Below, in pieces: positions 1 to 9,767 of a stretch of DNA of 64,000 bases. Below the pieces are notes generated by a model. The model did no database searches. It worked only from the letters and a program-made list of their open reading frames with translations, and was not told the DNA's origin. Made by a program: the position numbers and the translations under genes. Positions within the stretch are counted from its first letter, which is position 1. Every line of letters starts with the position of its first letter. The stretch comes from Chitinophaga rupis (GTDB taxonomy: Bacteria; Bacteroidota; Bacteroidia; Chitinophagales; Chitinophagaceae), in contig NZ_FOBB01000002.1 of NCBI RefSeq assembly GCF_900109685.1, positions 1,110,085 to 1,174,084 on the forward strand. The letters run 5' to 3'.

Positions 1-1
1 T

Positions 2-3000
2 CCCGGCGCTGCAGATGGCAGCATTACCCTTAATCCGGGCGGTGGGGCAGGAGCGCCTTATACCTACAGCCTGGATAATGTGAACTGGCAAAGCAACAAT
101 GTATTCAGCGGGCTTGCACAAGGTAGCTATAGCTGCCTGGCTAAAGATGTGAATGGCTGTATCAGCGCCGCGCTGCCTGTAACCCTGCAGGATCCTTTGC
201 CCGTAAGCGTATCAACCGCTGTAACGCAAATATCCTGTTATGGCCGGTCCGATGGCCGCGTAGAGGTAAGCGCCAGCGGCGGCAAGCCACCGTTCACTTT
301 TTCCAGCGATGGCATTACTTTTTTACCCATTAATACTTTTAGCGGCCTGGCCGACGGTAGATATACGGTATGGGCAAAAGACAGCAAAGGCACTACCAGC
401 AGCGCCGATTTTACGATTACAATGCCGCCGGCATTGAGCGTCACTATCAGCAGCAGCAAAAATGCTGTATGTAAAGGTGTGGCCAATGGCCAGATCACTG
501 TTAGCGCTACCGGCGGTACCGGTGCCTTTCAATATGCCCTGAATACCGGTGCTTACCAGGCCCAACCCACCTTTAATGTAGCTGCAGGCCAGTATACCGT
601 TACTGTGATGGATGCCAACAGCTGCAGCGCTGCTACCCCACAGGTGAGCATTGCAGAGCCGGCGCAGGCAGTAAGCATTACCGCCACCCCGGCTGCAGCC
701 AACTGTAACGGGGAAGCCAGTGGTAGTATAACCGTTGGGGTTAGTAACGGTACGGCGCCCTTCCGCTACCAGGTAAGCGGCGGCGCCTGGCAAACAGACC
801 CGGTGCTGAGCAGACTAGTGGCCGGCACCTATACGATAAATGTGGAGGATAACAATGGCTGCCCGGCCAGCAAACCGGGGATCACCATCAATGAGCCGCC
901 GCTGCTTACAATTGCCCGGGATGCACAAACAGACGCTACCTGTTTTAATGCCACAGATGGCAGCATCACTGTATCATCCGCAGGTGGTAGCGGCAATGTG
1001 CTGTATTATATTAATACAGCGCCAACAGTGCCCAACAGTACGGGCATTTTTAAAGGTTTGGCAGCAGGCAGCTATATCATTACTGCTAAGGATGATCATA
1101 ACTGTACCGCTGTGGTAAGCGGCAGCATTGGACAACCAGCTGTATTGCAGCTGACCGCTAATGTTACCCCCGTTACCTGTTATGGCAATGCCAATGGCCA
1201 GTTCACCCTGCAAGCTGCAGGCGGCACCGGACCTTATGTATACGCTGCAGATGGCATTACTTACAATAGCAGCGCTACCTTTAAAAACCTGCCTGCAGGT
1301 ACTTATACCTATTACACAAAAGACAGTCATAACTGTACTGCCAGCACACCTGTTGACATTAAGCAGCCGCCGGTACTTTCTTTTACTACGGCTGTCAGCA
1401 ATGCTTTATGCCAGGGAGGCGCTACCGGTACTATTACCGTAACTGCTGCCGGTGGTACAGGCCCTTATCAATATAGTGTAGATGGCAATCCCTTCCAGCC
1501 CGGGAACGTGTTGAACAATGTTAGCGCCGGTACCCCGCTGGTAAGTGTAATGGATGCCAATAGCTGTGTGAAAAGCAATAATGTACCTGTAGGAGAGCCA
1601 GCAGCGCTCACTTTGCAGGTAATAAACAAACAGCCGGCTAAGTGCTTTGGCGGCAGCGATGGTGCAATAACCGTGCAAGCCGGCGGCGGCACAGGCCCCT
1701 ACCAGTATGCCATTAACAGCGGTGCTTACCAGGCATCGCCTGTCTTTAGCACACTGTCAGCAGGTACGTATACCATTTCCGTGCAGGATGCCAATGCCTG
1801 TACTTTTAGTATACCCGCTACTGTTAGCGAGCCGGAAGAGCTGTCATTACGAATGGGAAGCAAAATCAACATTCTTTGTGCGGGCGCTTCCACCGGCAGT
1901 ATGCAGCTGCAGGCAACAGGTGGTGTGGGCGCTTACCTGTATAGCCTGGATGGTGCAACCTTCCAGACAAATGGTACTTACAGTCAATTGCCTGCAGGTA
2001 ATTACACCATCACTATAAAAGATAATAACCAGTGTACAGCCGCCTTCCCGGTGCAGCTGGTAGACCTGTATGCACCGCTCAGCGCTTCGCTGAATGCAGC
2101 GGCGCCGGCTACCTGCGCCGATAAAGGGAGTATTACAGTAACTAATGTACAGGGCGGACTATCACCCTATACTTACAGCCTGGATAATGCCAGCTATACC
2201 ACAGATCCCGTGTTCAGCAATTTGTATAATGGAGATTATACCGTATATATTAAAGATGCCAATGCCTGTACCATTACCCGTAGTATTTCGCCCTATGGTC
2301 CTGTGAGCATGCGTGGTACACTGCAGCTGCAGCCGGTGTTGTGTAATGCACAAAGCAATGGCAGCATAAAAGTAACGAATGTAAGCGGCGGTAATAACGT
2401 ATACGAATACTCGCTCGATGGTATTACTTACCAATCCTCCAGCGAATTCCTGAACCTGCGCGCAGGTGTGTACCAGGTACATGTGCGGGATATACCTTAT
2501 ACCTGCCAGGTAGTACTAACAGGAGAAGTGAAGGAACCTGCGCCCCTGGCATTACAGCTGACCAGTAATATACCCGTGAGCTGCTTTAATGGGAACAATG
2601 GCGCGCTAACTGTAAAGGGTACCGGTGGCGCCGGCAGCTATGCATTCTCATTGAATGGAGGCGCCTTTAATACAGCCGCCAGCTTTACCGCTTTAAGTGC
2701 CGGTAATTATACCATACAGGTGAAGGATGCCAACAGCTGCATCAGCCAGCTGCCAGCTACGGTTGCACAGCCCGCGGTGCTGACCGCAGCCATAGCATCC
2801 AGCAGGAATATATCCTGTTCCGGCAAGGGGGATGGACAAATAACCATCAATGCCGGCGGTGGTACTACACCTTACCTTTATTCCCTGGATGGCGTCAATT
2901 ATCAGAACAATCCCGTATTCGCCAACCTGCAAAAAGGCAGCTACACTATACAGGTGAAGGATAATAATGGCTGTACACAGCAGGTAACAGGTACTATTAC

Positions 3001-4255
3001 GGAACCATCGGCCCTACAAATGCAGGTGCTGCAAACAACAGACATTGCCTGCTTTGGCACAGCTACCGGCCAAATCACTATTGCAGCCAGCGGCGGAGCC
3101 GGCGCCTACACGTTTGCGCTGAACAACTTACCGGCGCAGGGGAGTGGGGTATTTACAAATTTAACGGCCGGCAGCTACCTGTTGTCTGTGAATGATGCCA
3201 ATGCCTGCAGCTCCCGTGAAACTATTACCTTACAACAACCGGCACTGCTGCAGCTTTCCAAACAGGTGCAACAACCTACCTGTAACTATGGAACAGATGG
3301 TAGTGTAGCCTTTACCGTAAGCGGTGGCCAGACGCCTTATACTTATAGCTGGAACAATAGCAGCAATACAGGCAACACCCTCAGCAACCTGGGCGGCGGC
3401 ATGTACAAGGTAACCGTAACGGACGCTAATGGATGCCAGCAGCAGGACAGCGCCCTGCTGGTACAACCAACGGCCATGGAGCTGAATGTAGGATTTGAGG
3501 ATACCGTGCTTTGCGTAGGACAAACCATTACCGTAGATGCCGGTAATCCCGGCGCCAGCTATTCCTGGGTTTCTGATGCCGGTTTCAGTGATAACCGGCA
3601 GGCGGTGCAGCTCAACAAGGATGGGCATTATACCGTAACGGTCACCACCCCATCCGGCTGTGTGGCAAAAGATTCCTTTAACATTACTACCTCCGCCAGT
3701 GCATTGCAGGCTGATTTCCTGCTGTCGTCCTATGGCACTGTGGGCGATACCGTGATGGTGGTGGACGTATCCAAACCTAAACCGGCCACCCATGAGTGGA
3801 CCTTACCCCTGGGCGCAGTGGACGCAGGCAGTGCAGCAGAGGGCACCATCCGCCAGCTGTTGTTCAATAATACCGGGGTATATACCATTCAGATGCTGGT
3901 AAGCCTGGGCGAATGCGCGGATATGATCAGCAAAACCATTACCATACTGCCTAAGTCACAACAAGGCGAGGTGGATAGCTTGCTGGGTTACCGCGAACGG
4001 TTAATAAAAGAAATAACCGCTTATCCTAATCCGAACGATGGACCTTTTAAGGTACGCGTGAAATTATCCAAAGCGGCCGATATACAGCTTAAGCTTATCA
4101 GCTTTAATAACGGGGATGTGGTAACGGTTAAAACCGCCGGCGGGTTGGATAATTATGAAATACCTTTTGATGCGTCACAGCTGCCGCAGGGTATTTACGT
4201 CATAGCTGTGCAGGTGGAAAAGGAATACCAGGTAATAAGAGTGCTGAAATTGTAA
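2..4255 (+). CDS. SprB-repeat surface protein with T9SS type A sorting tail (5' end outside window)
   Basis: The frame is open from base 2, and the first possible in-window start (GTG at 80) lies inside a repeat, so the true start is upstream. The protein is a chain of at least 14 repeats of about 75-80 residues. Each has a Cys-rich opening (for example CFGGSDGAITV), a GGTGPYQY-type strand and an AGTYT..V.DANAC ending. This matches the SprB repeat of Bacteroidota cell-surface adhesins. The last 80 or so residues (AYPNPNDGPFKVRV, then LPQGIYVIAV) form a T9SS type A sorting domain, so the protein is expected to be exported by the type IX system and attached to the cell surface or released. Adhesion or gliding is a family-level inference. 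A second SprB-repeat gene with a different tail lies at 45089-48157. Confidence 0.9.
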   Translation, partial: PGAADGSITLNPGGGAGAPYTYSLDNVNWQSNNVFSGLAQGSYSCLAKDVNGCISAALPVTLQDPLPVSVSTAVTQISCYGRSDGRVEVSASGGKPPFTFSSDGITFLPINTFSGLADGRYTVWAKDSKGTTSSADFTITMPPALSVTISSSKNAVCKGVANGQITVSATGGTGAFQYALNTGAYQAQPTFNVAAGQYTVTVMDANSCSAATPQVSIAEPAQAVSITATPAAANCNGEASGSITVGVSNGTAPFRYQVSGGAWQTDPVLSRLVAGTYTINVEDNNGCPASKPGITINEPPLLTIARDAQTDATCFNATDGSITVSSAGGSGNVLYYINTAPTVPNSTGIFKGLAAGSYIITAKDDHNCTAVVSGSIGQPAVLQLTANVTPVTCYGNANGQFTLQAAGGTGPYVYAADGITYNSSATFKNLPAGTYTYYTKDSHNCTASTPVDIKQPPVLSFTTAVSNALCQGGATGTITVTAAGGTGPYQYSVDGNPFQPGNVLNNVSAGTPLVSVMDANSCVKSNNVPVGEPAALTLQVINKQPAKCFGGSDGAITVQAGGGTGPYQYAINSGAYQASPVFSTLSAGTYTISVQDANACTFSIPATVSEPEELSLRMGSKINILCAGASTGSMQLQATGGVGAYLYSLDGATFQTNGTYSQLPAGNYTITIKDNNQCTAAFPVQLVDLYAPLSASLNAAAPATCADKGSITVTNVQGGLSPYTYSLDNASYTTDPVFSNLYNGDYTVYIKDANACTITRSISPYGPVSMRGTLQLQPVLCNAQSNGSIKVTNVSGGNNVYEYSLDGITYQSSSEFLNLRAGVYQVHVRDIPYTCQVVLTGEVKEPAPLALQLTSNIPVSCFNGNNGALTVKGTGGAGSYAFSLNGGAFNTAASFTALSAGNYTIQVKDANSCISQLPATVAQPAVLTAAIASSRNISCSGKGDGQITINAGGGTTPYLYSLDGVNYQNNPVFANLQKGSYTIQVKDNNGCTQQVTGTITEPSALQMQVLQTTDIACFGTATGQITIAASGGAGAYTFALNNLPAQGSGVFTNLTAGSYLLSVNDANACSSRETITLQQPALLQLSKQVQQPTCNYGTDGSVAFTVSGGQTPYTYSWNNSSNTGNTLSNLGGGMYKVTVTDANGCQQQDSALLVQPTAMELNVGFEDTVLCVGQTITVDAGNPGASYSWVSDAGFSDNRQAVQLNKDGHYTVTVTTPSGCVAKDSFNITTSASALQADFLLSSYGTVGDTVMVVDVSKPKPATHEWTLPLGAVDAGSAAEGTIRQLLFNNTGVYTIQMLVSLGECADMISKTITILPKSQQGEVDSLLGYRERLIKEITAYPNPNDGPFKVRVKLSKAADIQLKLISFNNGDVVTVKTAGGLDNYEIPFDASQLPQGIYVIAVQVEKEYQVIRVLKL

Positions 4256-4264
4256 GCCTTACTA

Positions 4265-4302
4265 AAATATGCCACATCTTTCGGGGTGTGGCATATTTTT
4301 TC
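4265..4302 (+). terminator. Intrinsic terminator after the SprB-repeat gene
   Basis: A 12-bp stem begins ATATGCCACATC and closes with GGTGTGGCATAT (one T.G pair) around the 6-nt loop TTTCGG. It runs straight into a T tract and lies about 10 bases after the stop codon. Confidence 0.88.
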
Positions 4303-4322
4303 TGATAGCAGGTTAAGTGTCA

Positions 4323-4352
4323 TTTGTACAATAAAAAATAGTTGTATATTGT
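4323..4352 (+). promoter_or_regulatory. Possible Bacteroidota promoter for the GH51 gene
   Basis: TTTG at 4323-4326 is followed 18 bases later by TATATTGT (4345-4352). This approximates the -33 TTTG and -7 TAnnTTTG elements of Bacteroidota, with the -7 box imperfect. It sits about 55 bases before the ATG at 4408 and after the upstream terminator. This is a pattern match only. Confidence 0.35.
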
Positions 4353-4407
4353 ATATCCCATCCGGCCCTGTAATACGGATGGCAGTTGAACCACTCAACC
4401 GACAACT

Positions 4408-6375
4408 ATGCGTTATAAAAAACTGATCGTACTCACTGCCGCTGTTATCACCGGTCTTACAGCCTTTGCACAAACCCAGCTCACCGTGCAGGCCAATAAA
4501 CCCATTACCAATGTGCCTCCCAATATGTGGGGTATTTTCTTTGAAGACATCAATTTTGCAGCAGATGGTGGTTTGTATGCGGAGCTGGTGAAGAACCGCT
4601 CCTTTGAGTTCTTTGCGCCGCTCATGGGCTGGAAGGAAGTAAAACAAAATAAAGACACTGGTCATATCCTCATAGTGAACCGCACAGCAGATAACACGGC
4701 CAACCCGCGTTACGCCGCCCTTACCGTAGATGCGCCCAATGGCAGCTACGGCTTATCCAACGAAGGTTTCCGCGGCATGGGCATTACAAAGGGGCAGCAG
4801 TATAATTTTTCCATGTGGGCCAATGCGCCCGCCGGTACCGGCCTGCAGGCCAGGGTAGTGCTGCTGGATGAAAAGGATCAGCCCATTGGGGAAGCTGCCC
4901 TAAGCGGTTTCCACGATGGCTGGCAGCCCTATAAAGTATCCCTTACCGCCACCGGCACAGCCGCAAAAGGTAAGCTGCAGCTGTTATTCAAAGGGCAGGG
5001 GAGCATAGACCTTGATATGGTATCCCTGTTCCCGGCCAATACCTGGAAGAACCGGCCCAATGGCCTGCGCGCCGACCTGGCGCAAATGCTGGCCGATCTT
5101 AAACCCGGGTTCATCCGCTTTCCCGGTGGTTGTATTGTGGAAGGGCGGGACCTGGCCAACCGTTATCAATGGAAGAAAACAGTAGGTAAGCCGGAGGAGC
5201 GTACCCTGATCGTAAACCGCTGGAATACAGAATTTTCATACCGCTCTACACCGGATTATTTCCAGAGCTTTGGCCTGGGCTTCTTTGAATATTTTCAGCT
5301 GGCAGAAGATATTGGCGCCGCGCCACTGCCCATCCTTAACTGCGGCATGGCCTGCCAGTTCAATACCGGTGAGGTGGTAGCCATGAATGAGCTGGACCCT
5401 TATGTACAGGATGCGCTGGACCTCATAGAGTTTGCCAATGGCGATGCCAGCACCAAATGGGGCGCGCTGCGTGCTGCCATGGGCCATCCTGCGCCATTCC
5501 ATTTAACCATGATGGGGGTGGGCAATGAACAGTGGGACCCGCAGTACATAGAACGGTATAAGATCTTTGAGCAGGCCATTAAATCAAAATACCCGGATAT
5601 TAAGCTGGTATCCAGCGCAGGCCCGTTCTCCAAAGGTCCTATGTTTGATTATTTGTGGAAAGAGCTGAAAAGCAGCCGGGCCGATTTTATTGATGAACAT
5701 TATTACATGCCTCCGCAGTGGTTCCTGTCAAACGCAAGCCGTTATGATAATTACGACCGTAAGAAGGGTCCTAAGATCTTTGCGGGTGAATATGCCGCCC
5801 ATACCAAAGAAGGTACGGAGCCGGAAAGCCGTAACACCTGGGGCAGCGCCCTGGCGGAAGCTGCTTTCATGACCGGGCTGGAACGTAATGCCGATGTGGT
5901 GCAGATGGCATCCTACGCCCCGCTGTTTGCCCATGTGGAAGCCTGGCAATGGCGCCCGGACCTTATCTGGTTCGATAACCTGAGGGCAGTTGGCACTCCT
6001 AACTATTATGTACAAAAGCTATTTTCGGCAAATAAAGGCACCCAGGTGGTGCCCATCCTGCAGAATGGAGCCGTACTGGCCGGTAAAGACAGCCTGTACG
6101 CCAGCGCCACTATAGATGCAGCCGCAAAACAGGTGATCCTGAAAATTGTAAATGTGTCCGCACACCCGCAATCCCTGCAAATAAACCTGCAGGGGGTTCA
6201 GGCCGCTAAAGGCGCTGCTCAGCAACAGGTGCTTACCGCCAATACCTTAGCTATTAATACGCTGGATGATCCGGGAAAAGTGGCGCCTGTTACGCAGTCC
6301 ATCACTGCTGGTAACCGCCTATCCATTAATGCAGCCCCTGTTTCCCTGAATGTAATAGCTATTCCGTACAAATAA
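4408..6375 (+). CDS. Secreted GH51 alpha-L-arabinofuranosidase with N-terminal carbohydrate-binding region
   Basis: The 655-residue protein starts with a signal peptide (about 1-21, ending TAFAQ). The GH51 N-terminal signature NMWGIFFEDINFAADGG follows, and a beta-sandwich insertion of CBM4/9 type seems to lie at about 80-205. The (beta/alpha)8 domain carries VGNEQWD with the expected acid/base Glu374 and FAGEYAA with the expected nucleophile Glu461. The C-terminus has the usual GH51 beta-sandwich. The family removes alpha-L-arabinofuranosyl side groups from arabinan or arabinoxylan; location should be periplasmic or outer surface. No T9SS tail is visible. The gene stands alone between a terminator and a small unknown gene and is not part of the SusCD locus. 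Confidence 0.93.
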   Translation: MRYKKLIVLTAAVITGLTAFAQTQLTVQANKPITNVPPNMWGIFFEDINFAADGGLYAELVKNRSFEFFAPLMGWKEVKQNKDTGHILIVNRTADNTANPRYAALTVDAPNGSYGLSNEGFRGMGITKGQQYNFSMWANAPAGTGLQARVVLLDEKDQPIGEAALSGFHDGWQPYKVSLTATGTAAKGKLQLLFKGQGSIDLDMVSLFPANTWKNRPNGLRADLAQMLADLKPGFIRFPGGCIVEGRDLANRYQWKKTVGKPEERTLIVNRWNTEFSYRSTPDYFQSFGLGFFEYFQLAEDIGAAPLPILNCGMACQFNTGEVVAMNELDPYVQDALDLIEFANGDASTKWGALRAAMGHPAPFHLTMMGVGNEQWDPQYIERYKIFEQAIKSKYPDIKLVSSAGPFSKGPMFDYLWKELKSSRADFIDEHYYMPPQWFLSNASRYDNYDRKKGPKIFAGEYAAHTKEGTEPESRNTWGSALAEAAFMTGLERNADVVQMASYAPLFAHVEAWQWRPDLIWFDNLRAVGTPNYYVQKLFSANKGTQVVPILQNGAVLAGKDSLYASATIDAAAKQVILKIVNVSAHPQSLQINLQGVQAAKGAAQQQVLTANTLAINTLDDPGKVAPVTQSITAGNRLSINAAPVSLNVIAIPYK

Positions 6376-6475
6376 TGGGAATGCGCGGTGGTGGCAACTG
6401 TTAGCCCAATATGCCATTAAAAGCGTACCGGTAAAACAGTGACGCCTAAATACGGCAATTTTCGTATTTTGTAGA

Positions 6476-6730
6476 ATGGAATTCATCCTTGACTTTGACC
6501 TGCAGGGGAAAAATCACATAGTTAACATTAACCTGCATCATGAACAGGGGGCAACATTTTACCGGGCGCTGATAGATGAAGATCATGCCATAGATTACTA
6601 CCGGCAGGAGAATGGTACGCTTAAACCTGTATTATCCAGTATTGTAGACAACGACCTGGTAAATGCGATTGCCACACGTTTGCTGGAGTGGCTGCATAAA
6701 GAAGGGAATGGTTTCTCTTCCGTTTCCTGA
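6476..6730 (+). CDS. Small hypothetical protein (84 aa)
   Basis: An acidic 84-residue protein without signal peptide or membrane segment and with no motif I recognise. TATTTTG, close to the -7 TAnnTTTG box, ends four bases before the ATG at 6476, so the message may be leaderless or have a very short leader. Codon use resembles the neighbours. It is followed by a repeat block, and no operon partner is evident. It is likely a genuine gene because of the promoter-like sequence and lack of a competing frame, but its function is unknown. Confidence 0.6.
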   Translation: MEFILDFDLQGKNHIVNINLHHEQGATFYRALIDEDHAIDYYRQENGTLKPVLSSIVDNDLVNAIATRLLEWLHKEGNGFSSVS

Positions 6731-7177
6731 TGGCTGCGTAAAACAGTCCATGGTCGATGGGCCATGGTCCATTGCATAGTACGTGTGATGAATAGTCCGT
6801 TATAGTCCATGGTCGATGGTCCATAGTCCATTGCATAGTACGTGTGATGAATAGTCCGGTGTGATGATGATACTTATAGCCGATAGTCCATCGAATTGCC
6901 CATAAACATATAACCAGTAAACTACTAATATCGTCCGTAATTCCCCGCACCGCTTATCCCGCGCAGCATGCAATGGACCATCGACTATGGACCATCGACT
7001 GTAGACTTCGTCCACACAAATCTCTTGTCCGTATTAGTAAACAATTCATCATTTACATCTTATTAACATTTTACCGTCGTAAATTGCAGAACTTGCACTG
7101 GGGCCTGTATCCGCTTGAAAGCAGTTCCTGCAGAACAACAGTAACCCATTTAACCAATACTATTATGTGGTGAAACA
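6731..7177. repeat. Intergenic block with tandem and inverted palindromic repeats
   Basis: Two near-identical 55-base copies lie head to tail at 6745-6799 and 6804-6858; each starts AGTCCATGGTCGATGG and ends GATGAATAGTCCG. Their core can pair with itself. An inverted version with two units of ATGGACCATCGAC is at about 6966-7005, so the region could form a large stem. I see no convincing gene here. Its origin is unclear; it may be a miniature palindromic element of this genome. Confidence 0.8.
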
Positions 7178-9319
7178 ATGATGCAGAACAACGGATTGAA
7201 AAACTATCTTTTTTTACTGGAACTGGTGCGTGAGGAGGATATTGATACACTGGAATATTTATACCGGGGAGTACAGGAGCGTTACGAACAACAGCAGGAG
7301 AACACTCCGGGCGACCTGGAAAAATATCTGCGGTATTATCCCATTAAACTAAAAAGTGCCTGGCAGCTGGCCGCACAATGGCAGGCCCGCTACCCGCAAT
7401 CCTATGCAGCGCATATTATCCTCGCAGATTGTATCCTGTCCGACGCCTATACGAAAAGGGGCACACAGCCCGTAGCATCCGCATCTGTTTACAGTTTAAG
7501 AAGCCTGAAAGATGGCATGGACCATGCAGGCGCATTGCTGGAAACGGCCGTAACGCTTTCCCGCAGGCCGTTCCATGCCTGGTTATACCTGGGCTATATG
7601 AATGCGGTAGACCCGCGTTATGGCACTGCCAAAGAATTTACGCTGGATGAAACCGGCGACCTGCATCAGCTGCCTTACTGGTATAAAAAAGCGCTGCAGC
7701 TGGAGCCCGCTTCCATCACTTTACGTATAGCCATGCTGGATGCCCTTCGCAAAACACCCCCGGAAATACACCAGGTAATTGCAAAGGATGACGAGCCGGT
7801 GTTCCACCGTCCGCCGGAGGTATGGTCAGACAGCATGCAGGCTTATGCCTATCTTTTATACAGCGGCCTGCCTGCCAATGCCCGTAATGAGGTACGCGCC
7901 GTATACCGTGGCCACTATGCATTTTACTGCTGGCTGGGTAAAAATGCCCCCGCAGAGGCACTCCCGCATATGGAGACCATGTACCGCCTAGCACCCCACC
8001 GGGGCGCACCGGCGCTGGCGCGGTTTTACGCCTGCCGTAAGGAGTGGGGTAAAGCCCTCCTTTACTTCAAGGAAGCGCTGTCTTATCACCCGGAGAATGT
8101 AGTATTATTATACGATTATGCCGGCTGTTTAAGCCAGGTCGATCCCGATAGCCACCAGGCAGTGGTATATTACCGGCGTGCTGCCCGCTATGGGCATCCG
8201 GCTGCAATGATGCGCCTGGGTGATATCTACCGGAAAGGACTAAACGCTCAGTCCATCCATCTTTTAAAAGCGCTGAACTATTACCAGGTGGCCCTGCAGG
8301 AAGGTTATATTCCCGCCGGCGAGCGCCTGGCGCAGCTATACTGGAGAGGAGAGGAAGGTAATACCGGCATCATTAACCGTGTAAAAGCCATTCATATACT
8401 GGAAAAAATTGTGCAGCAGGGCAGTGGCTGGGCCTGCGCCCGCCTGGCAGAGCTGGAGCTGGAAAAGCGTTCCCGTACGCACGACTACAGCGCTGCCACC
8501 CATTACGTGAACCTGGGTATGCACTATGGCAGCACACATTGTTATTACCTGGTAGGCAAGCGCATTTATGAGGGCCGCCTGTTGTGGAGAGGGGTGCATG
8601 TAGTACCCGGCAACTTCTTTAAACCCAATAAGGAAGACCGTAAAATGGCGCTGGAATATCTCATGAAAAGCGCCTCCCTGGGGTACCTGAAGGCTATGGC
8701 CTGCCTGGCGCGTTACTTTGATAAAGGCTATGAGGAGGACCGCGATCCCTATGCCGCGGCAGAATGGTATTGCAAAACCGCCGACCAGGACCTGCAGGAT
8801 GAGGAAGGCTGCTGCTTTCCTGCCTTTAAAGCTGTTTTTTATGGAGATCATAAAGCCCGCAACCTGAAGTCAGCCGCGCGTTACCTGCACCAGGGCGCTA
8901 CCGTGGCAGGTTCTGAATGCCAGAACCGCCTGGCCTTTGAGCTGCTCAAAGGTACTTTTGCCTATGATAGTAAAGGACAATTACAACCGCAGCTGGGCAT
9001 AGCCAATGATCATAATATTCGTATAGCCTTAGGGTTATATGAGCGGTCGGCCGCAGTAGGGCATGTGGAATCTATGTATTGCCTGGCGGAATTTTATGAG
9101 CGTAATGCCGTTAGTAAAGCAGATCACCTGAAAGCTTTCCGCTACTTTTTACAGGCCGCTGAAGCCGGGAAAACCGTTGCCCAAAAAGAAGTAGGCTGTT
9201 ATTACCTCAATGGCCTGGCCGTAGAAAAAAATGAAACCTATGCCATGTTCTGGTTAAGTATGGCAGCCGATAGCGGGGAGGTTACTGCGCGGGAGCTGCT
9301 GGATAGGGTTAAAAAGTAA
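7178..9319 (+). CDS. Sel1/TPR repeat protein
   Basis: A 713-residue protein with no signal peptide. The N-terminal 250 residues are helical and TPR-like, resembling DUF4034-type proteins (a family impression, not certain). From about residue 280 onward come TPR and then Sel1-like repeats, for example AAMMRLGDIYRKGLN, LKAMACLARYFDKGYEED and VESMYCLAEFYERN, to the last repeat AMFWLSMAADSGEV. Such arrays are protein-protein scaffolds; no catalytic domain is visible. The ATG at 7178 is followed immediately by a second ATG. It is isolated between two repeat-rich intergenic regions, so context gives no clue to its role. Confidence 0.85.
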   Translation: MMQNNGLKNYLFLLELVREEDIDTLEYLYRGVQERYEQQQENTPGDLEKYLRYYPIKLKSAWQLAAQWQARYPQSYAAHIILADCILSDAYTKRGTQPVASASVYSLRSLKDGMDHAGALLETAVTLSRRPFHAWLYLGYMNAVDPRYGTAKEFTLDETGDLHQLPYWYKKALQLEPASITLRIAMLDALRKTPPEIHQVIAKDDEPVFHRPPEVWSDSMQAYAYLLYSGLPANARNEVRAVYRGHYAFYCWLGKNAPAEALPHMETMYRLAPHRGAPALARFYACRKEWGKALLYFKEALSYHPENVVLLYDYAGCLSQVDPDSHQAVVYYRRAARYGHPAAMMRLGDIYRKGLNAQSIHLLKALNYYQVALQEGYIPAGERLAQLYWRGEEGNTGIINRVKAIHILEKIVQQGSGWACARLAELELEKRSRTHDYSAATHYVNLGMHYGSTHCYYLVGKRIYEGRLLWRGVHVVPGNFFKPNKEDRKMALEYLMKSASLGYLKAMACLARYFDKGYEEDRDPYAAAEWYCKTADQDLQDEEGCCFPAFKAVFYGDHKARNLKSAARYLHQGATVAGSECQNRLAFELLKGTFAYDSKGQLQPQLGIANDHNIRIALGLYERSAAVGHVESMYCLAEFYERNAVSKADHLKAFRYFLQAAEAGKTVAQKEVGCYYLNGLAVEKNETYAMFWLSMAADSGEVTARELLDRVKK

Positions 9320-9620
9320 AAGTTAAAAAGTAAAAAGTAAAAATTAATGCAGCGATGGAATGTTTGTTCGGGTATCGCTGCATTTCGCTTTTATACTCTG
9401 TATCATTTTTTACACTTATGATCTTATATTTTACTGCCATTTTATATTTAGCGTTGCCCTTTTACACTTATGGACCTTACATTTTACATCCTGGATTACC
9501 TTTTGCATTTATGATCTCACATTTTTACATTTAGCATTCCCCTTTTACATTTAGCATTTTATATTACCCTTTTGCATCTATTATTTTAATTTTTACTTTT
9601 TAATTTTTTACTTTCTACCG
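9320..9620. repeat. Composite intergenic inverted-repeat element (copy 1)
   Basis: Right after the stop comes an AAAGTAAAAAGTAAAAATT tract whose complement, AATTTTTACTTTTTAATTTT, closes the element at about 9589-9608. Inside is an 11-bp perfect hairpin, AATGCAGCGAT (9346-9356) with ATCGCTGCATT (9374-9384). Then follow some 200 bases of degenerate T-rich units such as TTTTACATTTAGCATT. A shorter copy with the same architecture is at about 14563-14668. The remaining bases up to 9767 show no gene. The hairpin could also terminate transcription. Confidence 0.75.
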
Positions 9621-9767
9621 TATTAATAATTGTCCAATTTATCTTTTTCCACTCTCCTTTACCGCAAAATAATTTCAGCCGGAAAGCCGTAATGGGCCTG
9701 CATTGCATAGGTTACCCCCACATTGCTCAAATTTAGCTATATTATCCTCAAACAAAATTTATTTCCT

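Noticed and set aside
323..793. Antisense ORFs within the SprB-repeat gene and other large genes
   Set aside because: They mirror repeat-rich coding sequence on the other strand and have no family or promoter evidence.
6745..6858. Tandem 55-base repeats considered as a CRISPR fragment
   Set aside because: Only two copies, four bases apart, no spacers and no cas genes.
6973..7173. 66-codon ORF before the Sel1 gene
   Set aside because: Begins in the palindromic repeat block, has no protein-like composition and no promoter of its own.
9360..9554. 64-codon Phe-rich ORF
   Set aside because: Lies in the degenerate TTTTACATTTAGC repeats; the composition reflects the repeat, not a protein.
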